Shown here piece after piece: positions 7,174 to 16,974 of a stretch of DNA of 64,000 nt. A model generated the notes under the pieces. The model had not been told where the DNA came from. It saw only the letters and a program-made list of their open reading frames with translations, and searched no databases. Made by a program: the position numbers and the translations under genes. The stretch spans positions 896,001-960,000 of the forward strand of contig NZ_CP040297.1 in assembly GCF_013393945.1 (NCBI RefSeq). The letters run 5' to 3'. The first letter of the stretch is position 1. Each line of letters begins with the position of its first letter. Origin of the DNA: Nostoc sp. TCL26-01 (GTDB taxonomy: Bacteria > Cyanobacteriota > Cyanobacteriia > Cyanobacteriales > Nostocaceae).

Positions 7174-10164
7174 TTAATTCCCCTGTAAAGGCGCATTTAA
7201 GGCTTTCTCGATGCGATCGCTTGTTTCTAATAGATGCGCTTTGGTATACTCATCGCTGGTATTAACCTGCTGAATTTTTTCATCTAACTGTTTTAGTTTA
7301 TACCTGGCCAGTGAACGGGCATCTTCTGGGACATAGTCTCGACGTAACACCATCCCGATTAACATATCCACATATTCGCGCTGCAAGCCTCGTCGCAGAC
7401 TGGTGATTTTCATGCCTCCACCTTTGGGTTTTAAGACTTCCGTCCAAATACCAGTTTGCAAAGTATCAAAAAGCTCAGGTAAGGTTAGTGACTTATCAGG
7501 CGGACTTTTGAGTTCAATATCCTTGAGACGAGTTAAGCGATCGCCTGAGAGTAATTCTCGTAATACTGCGCCTTGTAACAATAACACCAAATCATGAATG
7601 GGATAATCTAGCCGACCAATTTGCGGGTAACTGCCCCAATGATACCATCGGGAAGGGGCTAGTTTATTGAGAAGTTCTGGGGAGAAATTCAAAGCATCTT
7701 CAGCAAAGACATATTTTTGCAGTGCTTTTAAGGCTTGTCGTTGTTTTTCTACGGGTACTGGTTCAAATGGTAGACGATTGGGGCGGGCAATTTTACTCGA
7801 TGACATTTCCCCCTGTTGGAGTCGATAAAAAGACTGGCCACCGATATATTTTGTGGTGTAGAGAATATTCTGAAAGTAGTTACCTAAAATCGAACTAAAG
7901 CGATCGCTAACATCACTATAACCTTCTCCATCCATCGGAAAACGCTTGTTAAGGCGTTCCCACATTAGCCGGGAATTATCTAACTGCCATTGGGAATAAA
8001 CTAGCACGTTGTTACTATTGTCCCAAGCATCGGCGGTGGGATCAAGGTCATAGACATCCTCATCTGGGGAGTAACTTAACTCTGGTTGGTCTGATTGATT
8101 AGCGATTGCTTGTAAAATAGGCTTTTCTGCTATCGGAGTTTTGGCTTGGGTTTGGGTATAACCATACTTAATTGCCCACTCATCATAAGGCCCCACCATA
8201 CTAGGGAAGTAGTCTCCCTGCTTTGTTCCTGGTGGGGCAATATTTGGCGGAATGTAGTCCATCACCGAAGTTACCAAGCCTTTATTCCGGGTAATTTCTT
8301 GGTTATTCATTTCTTCTGGTGGTAAAAGTGTGCTACCCCGAAAATTGTGTCGCAAACCCAGGGTATGTCCGACTTCGTGAGCAATAATTAGACGTAAATA
8401 TTCATGAATATATTGTTGTAATTGTTCTTGAGTGGGAGTGGTATCTTGTAACATTGACATGGTTAACGCACCAAAGGCAAATTGGTTTGCCGCTTCCATC
8501 CCATAACACAAATCATACTCACTCGCTAGTTTAGATAACCCACGCCAAGGGTTACTTGTCCTTGTTGGTTGTGGCTGATTGTTATTTGTTCCTTTCGCCT
8601 TTAAACCATTACCACAAAGTAAGCCTTTTCCCATTAATGTTGATAAAGAAGTTCGGGTTTTTGTTTGGTTGGGATCAACAAGACTGCGATATCTACTCTT
8701 CAGCAATCGCACAAAGCTAGCATCTACCAAAATATCTGCGTCTAAAATTTCCCCAGTTAAAGGATTCACACGGGATGGCCCCATAGCGAAATAACCATCA
8801 ACTGTGTTAATCCAGCGAATTGTATTGTAACGGATATCTGCTGGGTCCCATGTAGCATTGTTGGGCATTTGTCTAGCTTCAATGGCATCCTTAAACCCAG
8901 CTTTTAAGAAGGCTTGGTTCCACATCAGTACCCCTTCTTTAATCGCCTCACGATACTGTGGTGGTACGGCATTATCAATCCAAAAGACAATGGGTTTTTT
9001 GGGACGAGATATGGGTGCGTCGGGGTCTTGTTTTTCTAAGTGCCAGCGATTAATGTAGCGCACAAAGGGATCGCTGGGATCATCCTTGGATAAATCTTGA
9101 TAAGCAGTAATGAAATAACCCACCCGTTCATCGGCTAAACGGGCATGATAGTTATTATCTGGTAATTGAGATAGACTATAATGAACTCGCAAGGTGTAGC
9201 CACGACTATCAGGTAAAGACATCAAACGGAACATTTCATTCTCTGAAGTGCTATCAGTGCTAGAAAAGTTCATCACTGACTCAATTTCTAAATTTTGCGG
9301 AAAAGTTTTCGCTTCCCCAAAATAAGATTGATCTGTATTAGCAGCCTTACCTGTAACTAAAGATAATCCTGCCAAGTCGGTGAGGAGTAAATCACCCAAG
9401 TCAATCAGCAGAGTTTTGCGTTGGGGATGAATGCTTTTGATATCGATGGTGTAGAGAACAGAATCGCTAAAAGAACGGGCGAGCGATCGCGCTTGTGGAT
9501 CTCCTTCTCGTGTGCGAAAATTGACGTTACGCACTACAAACGATATTTTGTTATTTACCCGTTGAAAATAAAATAAAAAATCTTGCAGAGGTAAACCACT
9601 ATAAATTCCTCGTTCACCAACCCCGGATTCTAGTGTACTCGTGGCTAAATAATTTTTATTGAGTTGTTCTGGTTTAATTTCTAGATATATCTTATTTTTT
9701 TCTGGATGGCGATATAAGGTAAATAATCCCTCTGACTTTTGGGTATCTTTAACTACTTCATCAAATGATTCTAGTTCGTCCTTCTTATCTGGTTTAGCAT
9801 CTGTTTCCGGCTTTTTCTCAGGCTTATCTGCTGGTTTGGCAACTTGTAATATGGGTTGCTGACCTGCTTTTTTAGTATCATTAACTACCCAATTAAAGGA
9901 TTGTTGTTCAACTTGGTGATTTTGATCAATTACCCAAACTTGTGCTGGTTTCTGTAGTTGAGTAGCGGGATAGAGAGACAAAAGTGACTGGCTTTGCTTC
10001 AGACTGTACAAGTGAGGATTTTGATTGGTAGCTACATATTTTTTTTGATGATTTTGCCAAGTTTTGTTGACATTATCACTTGACGTTAACTGAGCATTAA
10101 CACTGGCAATTCCTAAAAACAAACCCTGTAACAAAATTATATAAAACGCGAATCTGTTCATCAT
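7174..10164 (-). CDS. Large secreted zinc-dependent metalloprotease (DUF5117/DUF4953-like)
   Basis: The 996-aa protein has an N-terminal signal sequence (FYIILLQGLFLGIASVNAQ). The zinc-binding signature HEVGHTLGLRHNF (His596, Glu597, His600, His606) is of the metzincin type, and a Met-turn candidate follows in SVMDYIPPN. The preceding domain (about 130-400) contains FWIDNAVPPQYREAIKEGVLMWNQAF, typical of the large DUF5117-DUF4953 family. A short Lys/Asp/Glu/Pro-rich linker (about residues 110-135) separates the N-terminal region. Substrate unknown; export to periplasm or medium is inferred from the signal peptide. No operon partner. Confidence 0.82.
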   Translation of the reverse strand: MMNRFAFYIILLQGLFLGIASVNAQLTSSDNVNKTWQNHQKKYVATNQNPHLYSLKQSQSLLSLYPATQLQKPAQVWVIDQNHQVEQQSFNWVVNDTKKAGQQPILQVAKPADKPEKKPETDAKPDKKDELESFDEVVKDTQKSEGLFTLYRHPEKNKIYLEIKPEQLNKNYLATSTLESGVGERGIYSGLPLQDFLFYFQRVNNKISFVVRNVNFRTREGDPQARSLARSFSDSVLYTIDIKSIHPQRKTLLIDLGDLLLTDLAGLSLVTGKAANTDQSYFGEAKTFPQNLEIESVMNFSSTDSTSENEMFRLMSLPDSRGYTLRVHYSLSQLPDNNYHARLADERVGYFITAYQDLSKDDPSDPFVRYINRWHLEKQDPDAPISRPKKPIVFWIDNAVPPQYREAIKEGVLMWNQAFLKAGFKDAIEARQMPNNATWDPADIRYNTIRWINTVDGYFAMGPSRVNPLTGEILDADILVDASFVRLLKSRYRSLVDPNQTKTRTSLSTLMGKGLLCGNGLKAKGTNNNQPQPTRTSNPWRGLSKLASEYDLCYGMEAANQFAFGALTMSMLQDTTPTQEQLQQYIHEYLRLIIAHEVGHTLGLRHNFRGSTLLPPEEMNNQEITRNKGLVTSVMDYIPPNIAPPGTKQGDYFPSMVGPYDEWAIKYGYTQTQAKTPIAEKPILQAIANQSDQPELSYSPDEDVYDLDPTADAWDNSNNVLVYSQWQLDNSRLMWERLNKRFPMDGEGYSDVSDRFSSILGNYFQNILYTTKYIGGQSFYRLQQGEMSSSKIARPNRLPFEPVPVEKQRQALKALQKYVFAEDALNFSPELLNKLAPSRWYHWGSYPQIGRLDYPIHDLVLLLQGAVLRELLSGDRLTRLKDIELKSPPDKSLTLPELFDTLQTGIWTEVLKPKGGGMKITSLRRGLQREYVDMLIGMVLRRDYVPEDARSLARYKLKQLDEKIQQVNTSDEYTKAHLLETSDRIEKALNAPLQGN

Positions 10165-10688
10165 CTATAGCTATCCCTGATTGACAAAGTAAGGATTTTT
10201 CCTAGCACTGATTACTAATTAACTATAATAATTTAGTCAAAATAGCTCAAAGTAATGCTTTTTTCTCTAAAAACACCCGAATTTTGGTCTTAGCAGACTA
10301 GTTATGTTAAGGGAAAACATCTTTGGTAATTTTTAGCGCTTAGGTTAGTGCTGAAAATAACCCCTACTGCTTCTGCTTTAACCCTTCTCTGGCAGAGATT
10401 TCCCGTTTAACATGAAAATTTAGCCTATTTTGTATGTTAGATGTTGTTGATATTTTTACACCAATTACTAAGATTTATTTTATACTTTACTCTTGATCTC
10501 ACAAAAACAACCTAAGTAGTCAATGGTCATTAGTCATTAGTCAATAGTCATTAGTCAATGGTCAAAAGCTTTTTTCCTGTTACTTGTTACCTATTCCCTG
10601 TTACCTGTTACCTGTTACCTGTTTTAGGAATCAATGCGGATGGCTATGTATCTTGCAAAGCTGGTAATTAGTCTTAACGGATAAAACA
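10165..10688. other. Gene-free spacer with heptamer repeats
   Basis: No coding sequence is apparent in these 524 bases between two divergent genes. From about 10517 to 10565 there are GTCAWTR units, and from about 10577 to 10623 a run of CCTGTTA units. The remainder is AT-rich and should contain the promoters of both neighbours; the + strand gene follows GGATAAAACA directly. Confidence 0.7.
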
Positions 10689-12413
10689 ATGTCACAATTA
10701 CCTCAAGTTTGGCAACTTTTGCAAAATTATGTTAAAGGTGCAAGGTCAAAAAATAGACCTTTAACAAGGTATGTTGAGTCCATAGAGTTTTTACCTCCAA
10801 GACAACAGATTCAAAAACTAGATCATCATGTAAATTTTTCTCAACTTAACTTACACAAAGATATTTTGTCTCAACAATTGCCAAAAAGCTTACAAAAATG
10901 GACAAAACAAGGAGATGGTGGCAAGTTCGAGATGAGCGATCGCCAACTCCACGAAGAGATATATGATCTACTAGGCAATGGTGCATTGACTATAGAAATA
11001 GTCGCACAAGTCATGGACTTACTTATTGCTAAAGAGCAATGGCCAGCTATTTTACTGTTCCAACGCCTAGAAAATTTTTACCAACGTTGGTGTGGCGGAG
11101 AATTTATTGATGCGCCTCCAGGTGATAATTTGCCGCAGAGAAAATTGATCGAAATAATAGCACAAAATCCAGACAGAGCGATCGGGCTAAGGCAGGTAGA
11201 CATCTACACAGGGCTTAATGTCTTAATTTTACTCCTGGAGTTACACCGCTACGCCCAAGCACAAGCCGAACTCAAGCCCAAAATCAACTTCTATCCTTCA
11301 ACCCCAGCCGATACAGATAACTTTTTCACCTGCCAATTGCTGCGAGTAATTAACTACAGTGATGCTATTGAAATTGGCAACTTTAGCAGTATCGTCGGTG
11401 AGTTTCTCCGAGGAAGTAACTTGCAAGGTGCATACTTGGGTAATGCTAACCTCACGGGAGTCAACTTTAGCGGCGCTAACCTGAGTGGCGCGTACCTTGG
11501 TGATGCTAACCTCACAGGTACAAACTTTACTAACGCTAATCTCACTGGCGCAAACTTTGCTGATGCTAATCTCAGCAGTACTAATCTCAGTGGGGCAAAC
11601 CTGAGTGGTGCAGACTTCAGTAGCGCTAATCTCACAGGTGCTAACCTCACGGGTGCGAATCTTCAGCGTACTGATCTCAATCGTGCTGATCTCAGTAATT
11701 GTCACCTCAATGCTGCTGAATTATCTCATGCTAACCTCAGTGGGACAAATCTCCGCGATGCTGAACTCTGCCGTGCTAATCTGAGCAATGCCATCCTTTT
11801 TGGTACTAACCTCAGTGATGCCATCCTCACCCATGTTGACTTGAGTCGTGCTGATCTTTGCCGTGCTGACCTCAGTGGTGCAGATTTAAGTCATGGAATA
11901 CTTAACGGTGCTAACCTCAGTGATACGATTCTCTTCAGTACTAATTTGAGTGATGCTATCCTCATTGCTGCCGACCTCAGTTACGCCAAACTCAACGGTG
12001 CTAAACTCAACCGTGCTAAACTCAACTGTGCCATGTTCTTGGGTGCAGACTTAAGTGGCGTAGACTTGAGTGGTGTAATTCTCAACGATGCTGATTTAAG
12101 TGGTGGTATCCTTAACGAAGCCGACCTCACAGGTGCAGACCTAACTGATGCTGTACTCTTAGGAACTGACCTCAGCTTTGCTAACCTCAACAGTGCTAAC
12201 CTCAGTGGTAGTAACCTCAGTGGTGCAATTCTCAACGGTGCTGATCTCAGCAGCGCTAACCTGAGCTATGCTGTGCTTGATGATATGGATGTCAGTGAAG
12301 CCAACTTAGAGGAAACGACCTGGGGAGAAAAGCCGCAATGGGAGAATGTGCGAGGTTTAGAGACAGCCTTGAATATACCCGCAGCTTTGCGAGAACAATT
12401 AGATTTGAGTTAG
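10689..12413 (+). CDS. Pentapeptide-repeat protein with unassigned N-terminal domain
   Basis: Of the 574 residues, roughly 240-560 are about 60 tandem pentapeptides of the A(D/N)LXX type (ANLSG, ADLTG, AILNG and so on), which fold into a right-handed quadrilateral beta-helix. The first about 235 residues are helical, without a signal peptide, and I do not recognise them. Cyanobacteria carry many such proteins; some pentapeptide proteins mimic DNA, but nothing here shows that. The repetitive codons create long open frames on the opposite strand, which are artefacts. Function unknown. Confidence 0.85.
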   Translation: MSQLPQVWQLLQNYVKGARSKNRPLTRYVESIEFLPPRQQIQKLDHHVNFSQLNLHKDILSQQLPKSLQKWTKQGDGGKFEMSDRQLHEEIYDLLGNGALTIEIVAQVMDLLIAKEQWPAILLFQRLENFYQRWCGGEFIDAPPGDNLPQRKLIEIIAQNPDRAIGLRQVDIYTGLNVLILLLELHRYAQAQAELKPKINFYPSTPADTDNFFTCQLLRVINYSDAIEIGNFSSIVGEFLRGSNLQGAYLGNANLTGVNFSGANLSGAYLGDANLTGTNFTNANLTGANFADANLSSTNLSGANLSGADFSSANLTGANLTGANLQRTDLNRADLSNCHLNAAELSHANLSGTNLRDAELCRANLSNAILFGTNLSDAILTHVDLSRADLCRADLSGADLSHGILNGANLSDTILFSTNLSDAILIAADLSYAKLNGAKLNRAKLNCAMFLGADLSGVDLSGVILNDADLSGGILNEADLTGADLTDAVLLGTDLSFANLNSANLSGSNLSGAILNGADLSSANLSYAVLDDMDVSEANLEETTWGEKPQWENVRGLETALNIPAALREQLDLS

Positions 12414-12544
12414 AGCGATAACTCATAACTCTGCCAAGTTTATCTGACAAAGAGCCAAGGATTTGTGGGAAATTCGTCAACGAGCGATCGCCTTTAGGAT
12501 AAAATTACCTAACGAAGCAGAAATTAAACAAATCAGCTAAAAAC

Positions 12545-13330
12545 CTAAGCTTCTGGTTCAACGCCGAGCGATCGCAATTGGGCAATTAAGCGATCAGCTC
12601 GTTGACGTTCTTGCTCTGCCCTCTGATGTTCTTGCTCTGCCCTCTGATGTTCCTGCTCTGCTCTCTGATGTTCTTGTTCAGCTCTTTCCTCACCAGTCAA
12701 CAATAAATTACCTTGCAAATCCCACCAACGCAACCAAGGTAATTGCATATTTTGGTATGAGTCCTGCCATATACCTAACTCCACACCTAAAGGATCTATG
12801 GTGTAATGTCCCCTCTCATTGGCTGGTAATATTTGATATTTTCCACCAATTAATTCATAGACTTCTACACTGGCTTTATTGACTTCATAAATACCATAGA
12901 AGGGAGGACGAATTACCTGTTCATAAATCCAAAACTTGCCTTTCCAAGGGGTTTTGTCTCGCTCCTCGCTACCATCTCCAGAAACAAATTCCAACGCAAT
13001 CAACGGGGCAATAAACTCGCGCCACAACACATAAGACCTGCGTGTTTGTCCATCGAGCGAGGGTGGTACATTTCCAACATAGAACCAATCCGGTGCTGCT
13101 GCTCCTTTCTCTGGGGGGTCAGTCAAGCGCCAGTAAATACCACAATCTTGACCAATGCAATATTGTCCATCAGGATGACGTTTTTGCAATATTGGTTTAA
13201 TGGAGTCTGTGATGAGGATGCTTTGGGGATGTTCCTGGAAATTTTTCACGAAAGTACCATCAGACTCTGGTAGCTGCGTATGGTCGGGAAATGGGGTGAG
13301 TTCGGTGGCTGGATTGGTTGCAGAGGTCAT
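12545..13330 (-). CDS. Uma2-family (DUF820) putative endonuclease with C-terminal repeat tail
   Basis: This belongs to the Uma2/DUF820 family of restriction-endonuclease-like folds, hugely expanded in cyanobacteria. Visible core elements are DWFYVGNVPP, RRSYVLWREFIAPLIALEFVSGDGSEERD (candidate Glu/Asp catalytic residues) and KFWIYEQVIRPPFYGIYE. The tail carries a heptad-like AEQEHQR/AEQERQR unit repeated four times, predicted coiled coil, encoded by near-identical 21-bp DNA repeats (about 12602-12682). ATG 13330 is chosen; an in-frame ATG at 13378 would add 16 residues. A partial second copy of the gene lies just upstream (13411-13556). Cellular role is unproven for this family. Confidence 0.78.
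   Translation of the reverse strand: MTSATNPATELTPFPDHTQLPESDGTFVKNFQEHPQSILITDSIKPILQKRHPDGQYCIGQDCGIYWRLTDPPEKGAAAPDWFYVGNVPPSLDGQTRRSYVLWREFIAPLIALEFVSGDGSEERDKTPWKGKFWIYEQVIRPPFYGIYEVNKASVEVYELIGGKYQILPANERGHYTIDPLGVELGIWQDSYQNMQLPWLRWWDLQGNLLLTGEERAEQEHQRAEQEHQRAEQEHQRAEQERQRADRLIAQLRSLGVEPEA
12602..12682 (-). repeat. 21-bp in-frame tandem repeats in the Uma2 gene
   Basis: About four 21-bp units (TTCTTGCTCTGCCCTCTGATG and variants) lie in tandem. Each unit encodes seven residues of the coiled-coil tail (A-E-Q-E-H-Q-R), so copy number can change without a frameshift. Confidence 0.8.
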
Positions 13331-13410
13331 AAAACGCCTTTGCAGGATGTAAGGGTTATTGTTTAGTTTAGCAACCAAAGGGGAGGTGGGGCTACGCTTA
13401 TATTTACTTT

Positions 13411-13556
13411 AATTACAACTATAGCTTTTTGGTATTCTCCGTGCCACATACCCAACTCAACACCTAAAGGATGTATGGTATGATGCCTTTTCTCATTGGC
13501 TGGTAAGAGCTGATATTGCCCACCAATTAATTCGTAGACTTCTACACAGGCGAGTA
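13411..13556 (-). pseudogene. Fragment of a Uma2-family gene
   Basis: On the minus strand this stretch translates as V-E-V-Y-E-L-I-G-G-Q-Y-Q-L-L-P-A-N-E then K-R-H-H-T-I-H-P-L-G-V-E-L-G-M-W. This closely matches the internal VEVYELIGGKYQILPANE…TIDPLGVELGIW part of the intact gene at 12545-13330. Nothing else of the gene is present: the match starts next to the mnmA stop and ends in unrelated sequence. It is the remnant of a duplicated copy. Confidence 0.75.
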
Positions 13557-14609
13557 TTACGAATTAATAATAATTCCCCCACCCAAAACTTGATCACCGT
13601 CATACCACACCGCCGCTTGTCCAGGAGTAATGCTGAACTGAGGTTCATCAAAGACTATCCGCACACGGGAGTCTTCCAGAGGAATCACTGTCACGGGTTC
13701 AGGGGTGGCACGATAGCGAATTTGCACTTCAGCGCGGATGGGTGCAGATGGTGCAGCAATGGACACCCAGTTTACTCGATCTACTAGACATTCTGGTTGA
13801 GTTACCTTAGTGCGATCGCCTACTACTACCCGGTTATTAACTGCATCTAATTCAATCACATATAGTGGTTCAGCCGCAGCAATTCCCAAGCCTTTACGCT
13901 GGCCAATGGTGTAATGATGTACACCATCATGTTGTCCTAAAACTTTGCCTGTGGTGTCTACAATATCGCCGGTTTTGGGAGTCAGATATTTGTCTAAAAA
14001 TGCCCGCATGGAACCGTTGCTTTCCACTAAGCATAAATCTTGACTTTCAGGCTTATCCGCAGTTTTTAAGCCATATTCAGCCGCAATGCGGCGGGTATCA
14101 GTTTTTGCCATTTCCCCCAGAGGAAATAGGGATGCAGCTAATAAATCTTGGGAGAGATCATATAAGAAGTATGATTGGTCTTTATGGCGATCTAATGCTC
14201 TTAACAATTGGTAACGCCCAGTTGCGTCGTCGTAGCTAATTCGGGCATAATGACCTGTGGCGATGCGATCGCATCCCAACTGTTCACGCGCATACTCTAC
14301 CATCGGCCCAAACTTCACCGTTTTGTTGCACTGAGAACAGGGTAATGGTGTAATACCTGCACCATAACCAGTTACCAAATAATCAACAATATTGGTTTGA
14401 AATACATCCCGCATATCCACAACTTGATGAGGGATACCTAACTGCTCACAAAGTTCTGCCGCGTCAATCATTCCTTCAGAGCAACACTGCCCTTTACCTT
14501 TCATCAGCCAAAGGGTTAAACCAATTACTTCATAGCCCTGATGATGTAAAATAGTGGCAGCTGTGGAACTATCAACGCCACCAGAAAGACCAACGACAAC
14601 TTTTTTCAT
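13557..14609 (-). CDS. mnmA: tRNA-specific 2-thiouridylase MnmA
   Basis: The enzyme puts sulfur at position 2 of the wobble uridine in tRNAs for Lys, Glu and Gln. The PP-loop ATP-binding motif GLSGGVDSS lies at residues 6-14. Two conserved catalytic cysteines are visible in [13 protein letters not shown] and ESQDLCLVE, and the family signatures [16 protein letters not shown] and IGQRKGLGI are all present. Length (about 350 aa) is normal. ATG 14609 (MKKVVVGL) is preferred over an in-frame ATG nine bases upstream. A cysteine desulfurase, a plausible sulfur donor, is encoded at 5751-6923, though not in the same operon. Confidence 0.95.
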   Translation of the reverse strand: MKKVVVGLSGGVDSSTAATILHHQGYEVIGLTLWLMKGKGQCCSEGMIDAAELCEQLGIPHQVVDMRDVFQTNIVDYLVTGYGAGITPLPCSQCNKTVKFGPMVEYAREQLGCDRIATGHYARISYDDATGRYQLLRALDRHKDQSYFLYDLSQDLLAASLFPLGEMAKTDTRRIAAEYGLKTADKPESQDLCLVESNGSMRAFLDKYLTPKTGDIVDTTGKVLGQHDGVHHYTIGQRKGLGIAAAEPLYVIELDAVNNRVVVGDRTKVTQPECLVDRVNWVSIAAPSAPIRAEVQIRYRATPEPVTVIPLEDSRVRIVFDEPQFSITPGQAAVWYDGDQVLGGGIIINS

Positions 14610-14950
14610 AATTATCAACTTTGCTTGGCTACTCGCTGCTCTAGAAGATGCTGCGTTTAGCTTCTATGTAGGAGAATAGGGAATTATTAAATAATCTTGA
14701 CTGACGACAATGGCTGGCAAAAAGTTTTTCCCAAGCTAACTTTTTAATTATAGCATATATATCGGCAAAGCCTTACTAGCAAAGCACTCTAGTTGCCAAA
14801 CTCAGAAATTCGTAGCAGCGATGGGCTGCGCCTTACCTTTGGCGATCGCAGGTTTTTTAGATGTGTCCGTTGCCACTTGCACATACTTACCTTAAGCTAA
14901 CACTATATAGTTACTCATTCAGGCGATCGTCCATAAACTTTGCTATTACT
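14610..14950. other. Intergenic spacer
   Basis: These 341 bases separate divergent mnmA and the SPOR-like gene. There is one HIP1 site near 14842 and an AT-rich stretch near 14740-14765 (ATTATAGCATATATATC) that could hold a promoter. A frame open from 14861 would extend the downstream protein by 30 residues but those residues do not look like a signal peptide. Nothing else is seen. Confidence 0.55.
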
Positions 14951-15691
14951 ATGTCCAATCAAATAATCAGTAAACCTATTGCCTTGCCTATCATAACCAT
15001 ATTGTTAGGTGGTTGGTTAGGATTAATTGCTCACAGCAGTCCAGCACAAGCACAAACCAAACAAAATCATGGAGTCTTACTAACTCAAGCGGTATTTGAG
15101 AACCTCCCACCACCACCTAATGTACCCACACAAGGGGTGGAATTCAATCAAAATCAATATGATCAGAATTACTATCAACCAGCCCAAAACCAATATAGCC
15201 AAAACTTTCAACGTTATGTAGTCTACGTTGACAGTGCTAATAACAACACTCTACGACAAGTAAAACGCATTGAACCCAGTGCTTACATCCGCCAATACAA
15301 CGGACGTTCCGTCATTCAAGCGGGAGTCTTTAATCGACAATCAAATGCCCAACAGCGAGTCAGAGAACTAGAATTATCTGGAATTTATGGTGGAAGAGTT
15401 CTCAGCTTTGGTGATGGCGGGGAAATACCCAATTCTCCAGGCGGAGGCAATTATAGCAATCAAAAACCCAGATATTACGTCTCCATCCCCGCCAAATCAC
15501 AAGAGTTACCCTCAATCGCTGACCGAATTAGACTAACTGTAGGACAGTATGGTTTAGTTTCAGAAAGAAGACAACCACTAGGGCCACACGTAGCCGTAGG
15601 CCCCTTCTTGCAAAGAAACGAAGCAGAACAATGGAACAAGTATCTGCGAAATATGGGATTCGGTAATGCTAGAGTTTACTACGGAAAGTAA
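14951..15691 (+). CDS. Secreted SPOR-domain-like protein
   Basis: Start ATG 14951 gives 246 aa with a signal peptide (TILLGGWLGLIAHSSPAQAQ). After a Gln/Asn/Tyr-rich linker (about 50-85) there are two SPOR-like repeats: RYVVYVDS…SVIQAGVFNRQSNAQQRVRELELSGIYGGRVLSF and RYYVSIPAK…VAVGPFLQRNEAEQWNKYLRNMGFGNARVYY. SPOR domains bind denuded peptidoglycan glycan strands, often at division septa. Cell-wall binding is inferred from the domain. It precedes the SPFH gene by 117 bp on the same strand. Confidence 0.75.
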   Translation: MSNQIISKPIALPIITILLGGWLGLIAHSSPAQAQTKQNHGVLLTQAVFENLPPPPNVPTQGVEFNQNQYDQNYYQPAQNQYSQNFQRYVVYVDSANNNTLRQVKRIEPSAYIRQYNGRSVIQAGVFNRQSNAQQRVRELELSGIYGGRVLSFGDGGEIPNSPGGGNYSNQKPRYYVSIPAKSQELPSIADRIRLTVGQYGLVSERRQPLGPHVAVGPFLQRNEAEQWNKYLRNMGFGNARVYYGK

Positions 15692-15808
15692 GTAAAGATT
15701 TGGGAGTAGGGAAAAAACAGGCAAGGAGCAAGAATTGGTGATGGAAATCAACATCCAAAATTTAATTGCCCCCATGCACAATGCCCCATTCCCAATTTTG
15801 ACCTAGCA

Positions 15809-16612
15809 ATGACTAAAAATAAAGCTCTCAATAGTGCTGGTAAACTAACTGCACTTTTATGTTTAATTACCATATTTCTCACACCGTTTGTTATTGTCAA
15901 TGCCGGAGAACGCGGTGTATTAATGGAGTTTGGCAAAGTGCAAGACCAAATACTAGGAGAAGGCTTGCACATGATGATCCCAGTAGTCAATACAGTAGAA
16001 AAATTAAGCGTCCGAGTCCAAAAACAAGAAATTTCTGCGGAAGCTTCTTCTAAAGATTTACAAGATGTCTTCACTGATGTAGCTTTAAATTGGCGTATTA
16101 ACCCTGAAGCAGTTAATCTAATTTTTCAACAAATAGGAGATTTACAAAACATCATTAACAAAATCATTAACCCAGCAATAGAAGAAGTACTCAAAGCTGT
16201 TATGGCTCAATATACTGCCGAAGAAATTATTACTAAAAGAGGAGAAGTTAAGGCAGGAGTAGATATAGCATTAACTACAAGACTTGCTAATTATCACATT
16301 ACTGTTGATGATATTTCTTTAGTTCATGTTCACTTTTCCGAAAGATTTGGTGAAGCTGTCGAAGCCAAGCAAGTAGCCGAACAAGAAGCAAAACGCGCCG
16401 AATTTGTAGCGCTAAAAGCAGCCAAAGACGCTGAAGCTAAAGTGAATATTGCCAGAGGTGAAGCGGAAGCTTACAGGCTGTTACGTGACGGCTTAACAAC
16501 ACAACTACTACAAAAACAAGCAATAGAAAAATGGAATGGCAAACTACCATTAATTATTGGCAAAGAAAGCCCTAAAATTTGGGATTTTAGCGAATTTTTG
16601 AAAAGGGAATAG
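15809..16612 (+). CDS. Prohibitin-type SPFH/Band 7 protein
   Basis: The 267-aa protein has an N-terminal membrane anchor (LTALLCLITIFLTPFVIV) followed by an SPFH domain that begins NAGERGVLMEFGKV and runs to about residue 190. It then has a charged helix (EAVEAKQVAEQEAKRAEFVALKAAKDAEA) typical of prohibitin coiled coils, and ends LPLIIGKESPKIWDF. This pattern matches cyanobacterial prohibitins, membrane scaffolds forming large rings. The stop codon TAG is the first bases of the AGGTGAT heptamer array that follows. Confidence 0.85.
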   Translation: MTKNKALNSAGKLTALLCLITIFLTPFVIVNAGERGVLMEFGKVQDQILGEGLHMMIPVVNTVEKLSVRVQKQEISAEASSKDLQDVFTDVALNWRINPEAVNLIFQQIGDLQNIINKIINPAIEEVLKAVMAQYTAEEIITKRGEVKAGVDIALTTRLANYHITVDDISLVHVHFSERFGEAVEAKQVAEQEAKRAEFVALKAAKDAEAKVNIARGEAEAYRLLRDGLTTQLLQKQAIEKWNGKLPLIIGKESPKIWDFSEFLKRE

Positions 16613-16818
16613 GTGATAGGTGATAAGTGATAGGTGATAGGTGATAGGTGATAGGTGATAGGTGATACTAAAGGTTCAAAATCTCGCCCCTTGTGGGTGA
16701 CAAAATCCTTGTATCGCCAGGTATGTTGAAACCTCATTCCTTATGGGTGGTTTATTTCCCCTTTCCCTGTTCCCTGTTCCCTGTTCCCTGTTCCCTATCC
16801 CCTATCCCCTCTTCCCTA
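16609..16818. repeat. Heptamer arrays (GTGATAG)n and (GTTCCCT)n
   Basis: Seven to eight GTGATAG/GTGATAA units run from 16609 to about 16664, starting inside the stop codon of the prohibitin gene. A second array of TTCCCTG / TCCCCTA units spans about 16757-16818. The 90 bases between them are unique and carry no gene. Confidence 0.85.
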
Positions 16819-16840
16819 TCCTTTAAATGTGTGTGAAACA

Positions 16841-16869
16841 GTAGAGACGTTGCATTGCAACGTCTCTAT
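16841..16869. repeat. 29-nt dispersed hairpin repeat, copy 1
   Basis: The left arm GTAGAGACGTTGCA pairs with the right arm TGCAACGTCTCTAT around a single central T; the last base pair is lost. This is one of five copies of the same palindrome in the window (others at 28485, 29678, 42690 and 49178). Confidence 0.85.
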
Positions 16870-16974
16870 ATGATTCATGTGTATCATGATTAACGTGAAA
16901 TGGTATCAGTAGCGATCGCATGAGCTTCATCTGATTGTGATAGAGTTGTCACAATCGGATGATAATCTAAATAT

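Noticed and set aside
11298-12235. Long open frames on the minus strand opposite the pentapeptide-repeat gene
   Set aside because: They are the complement of the repetitive GCTAACCTCAG-type codons; their translations are low-complexity Ser/Thr/Ile or Leu/Arg strings with no domain.
16670-16740. CCCCTTGTGGGTGAC and TTGAAACCTCATTCC reminiscent of CRISPR repeat parts
   Set aside because: Only single occurrences with no regular spacing and no cas genes.
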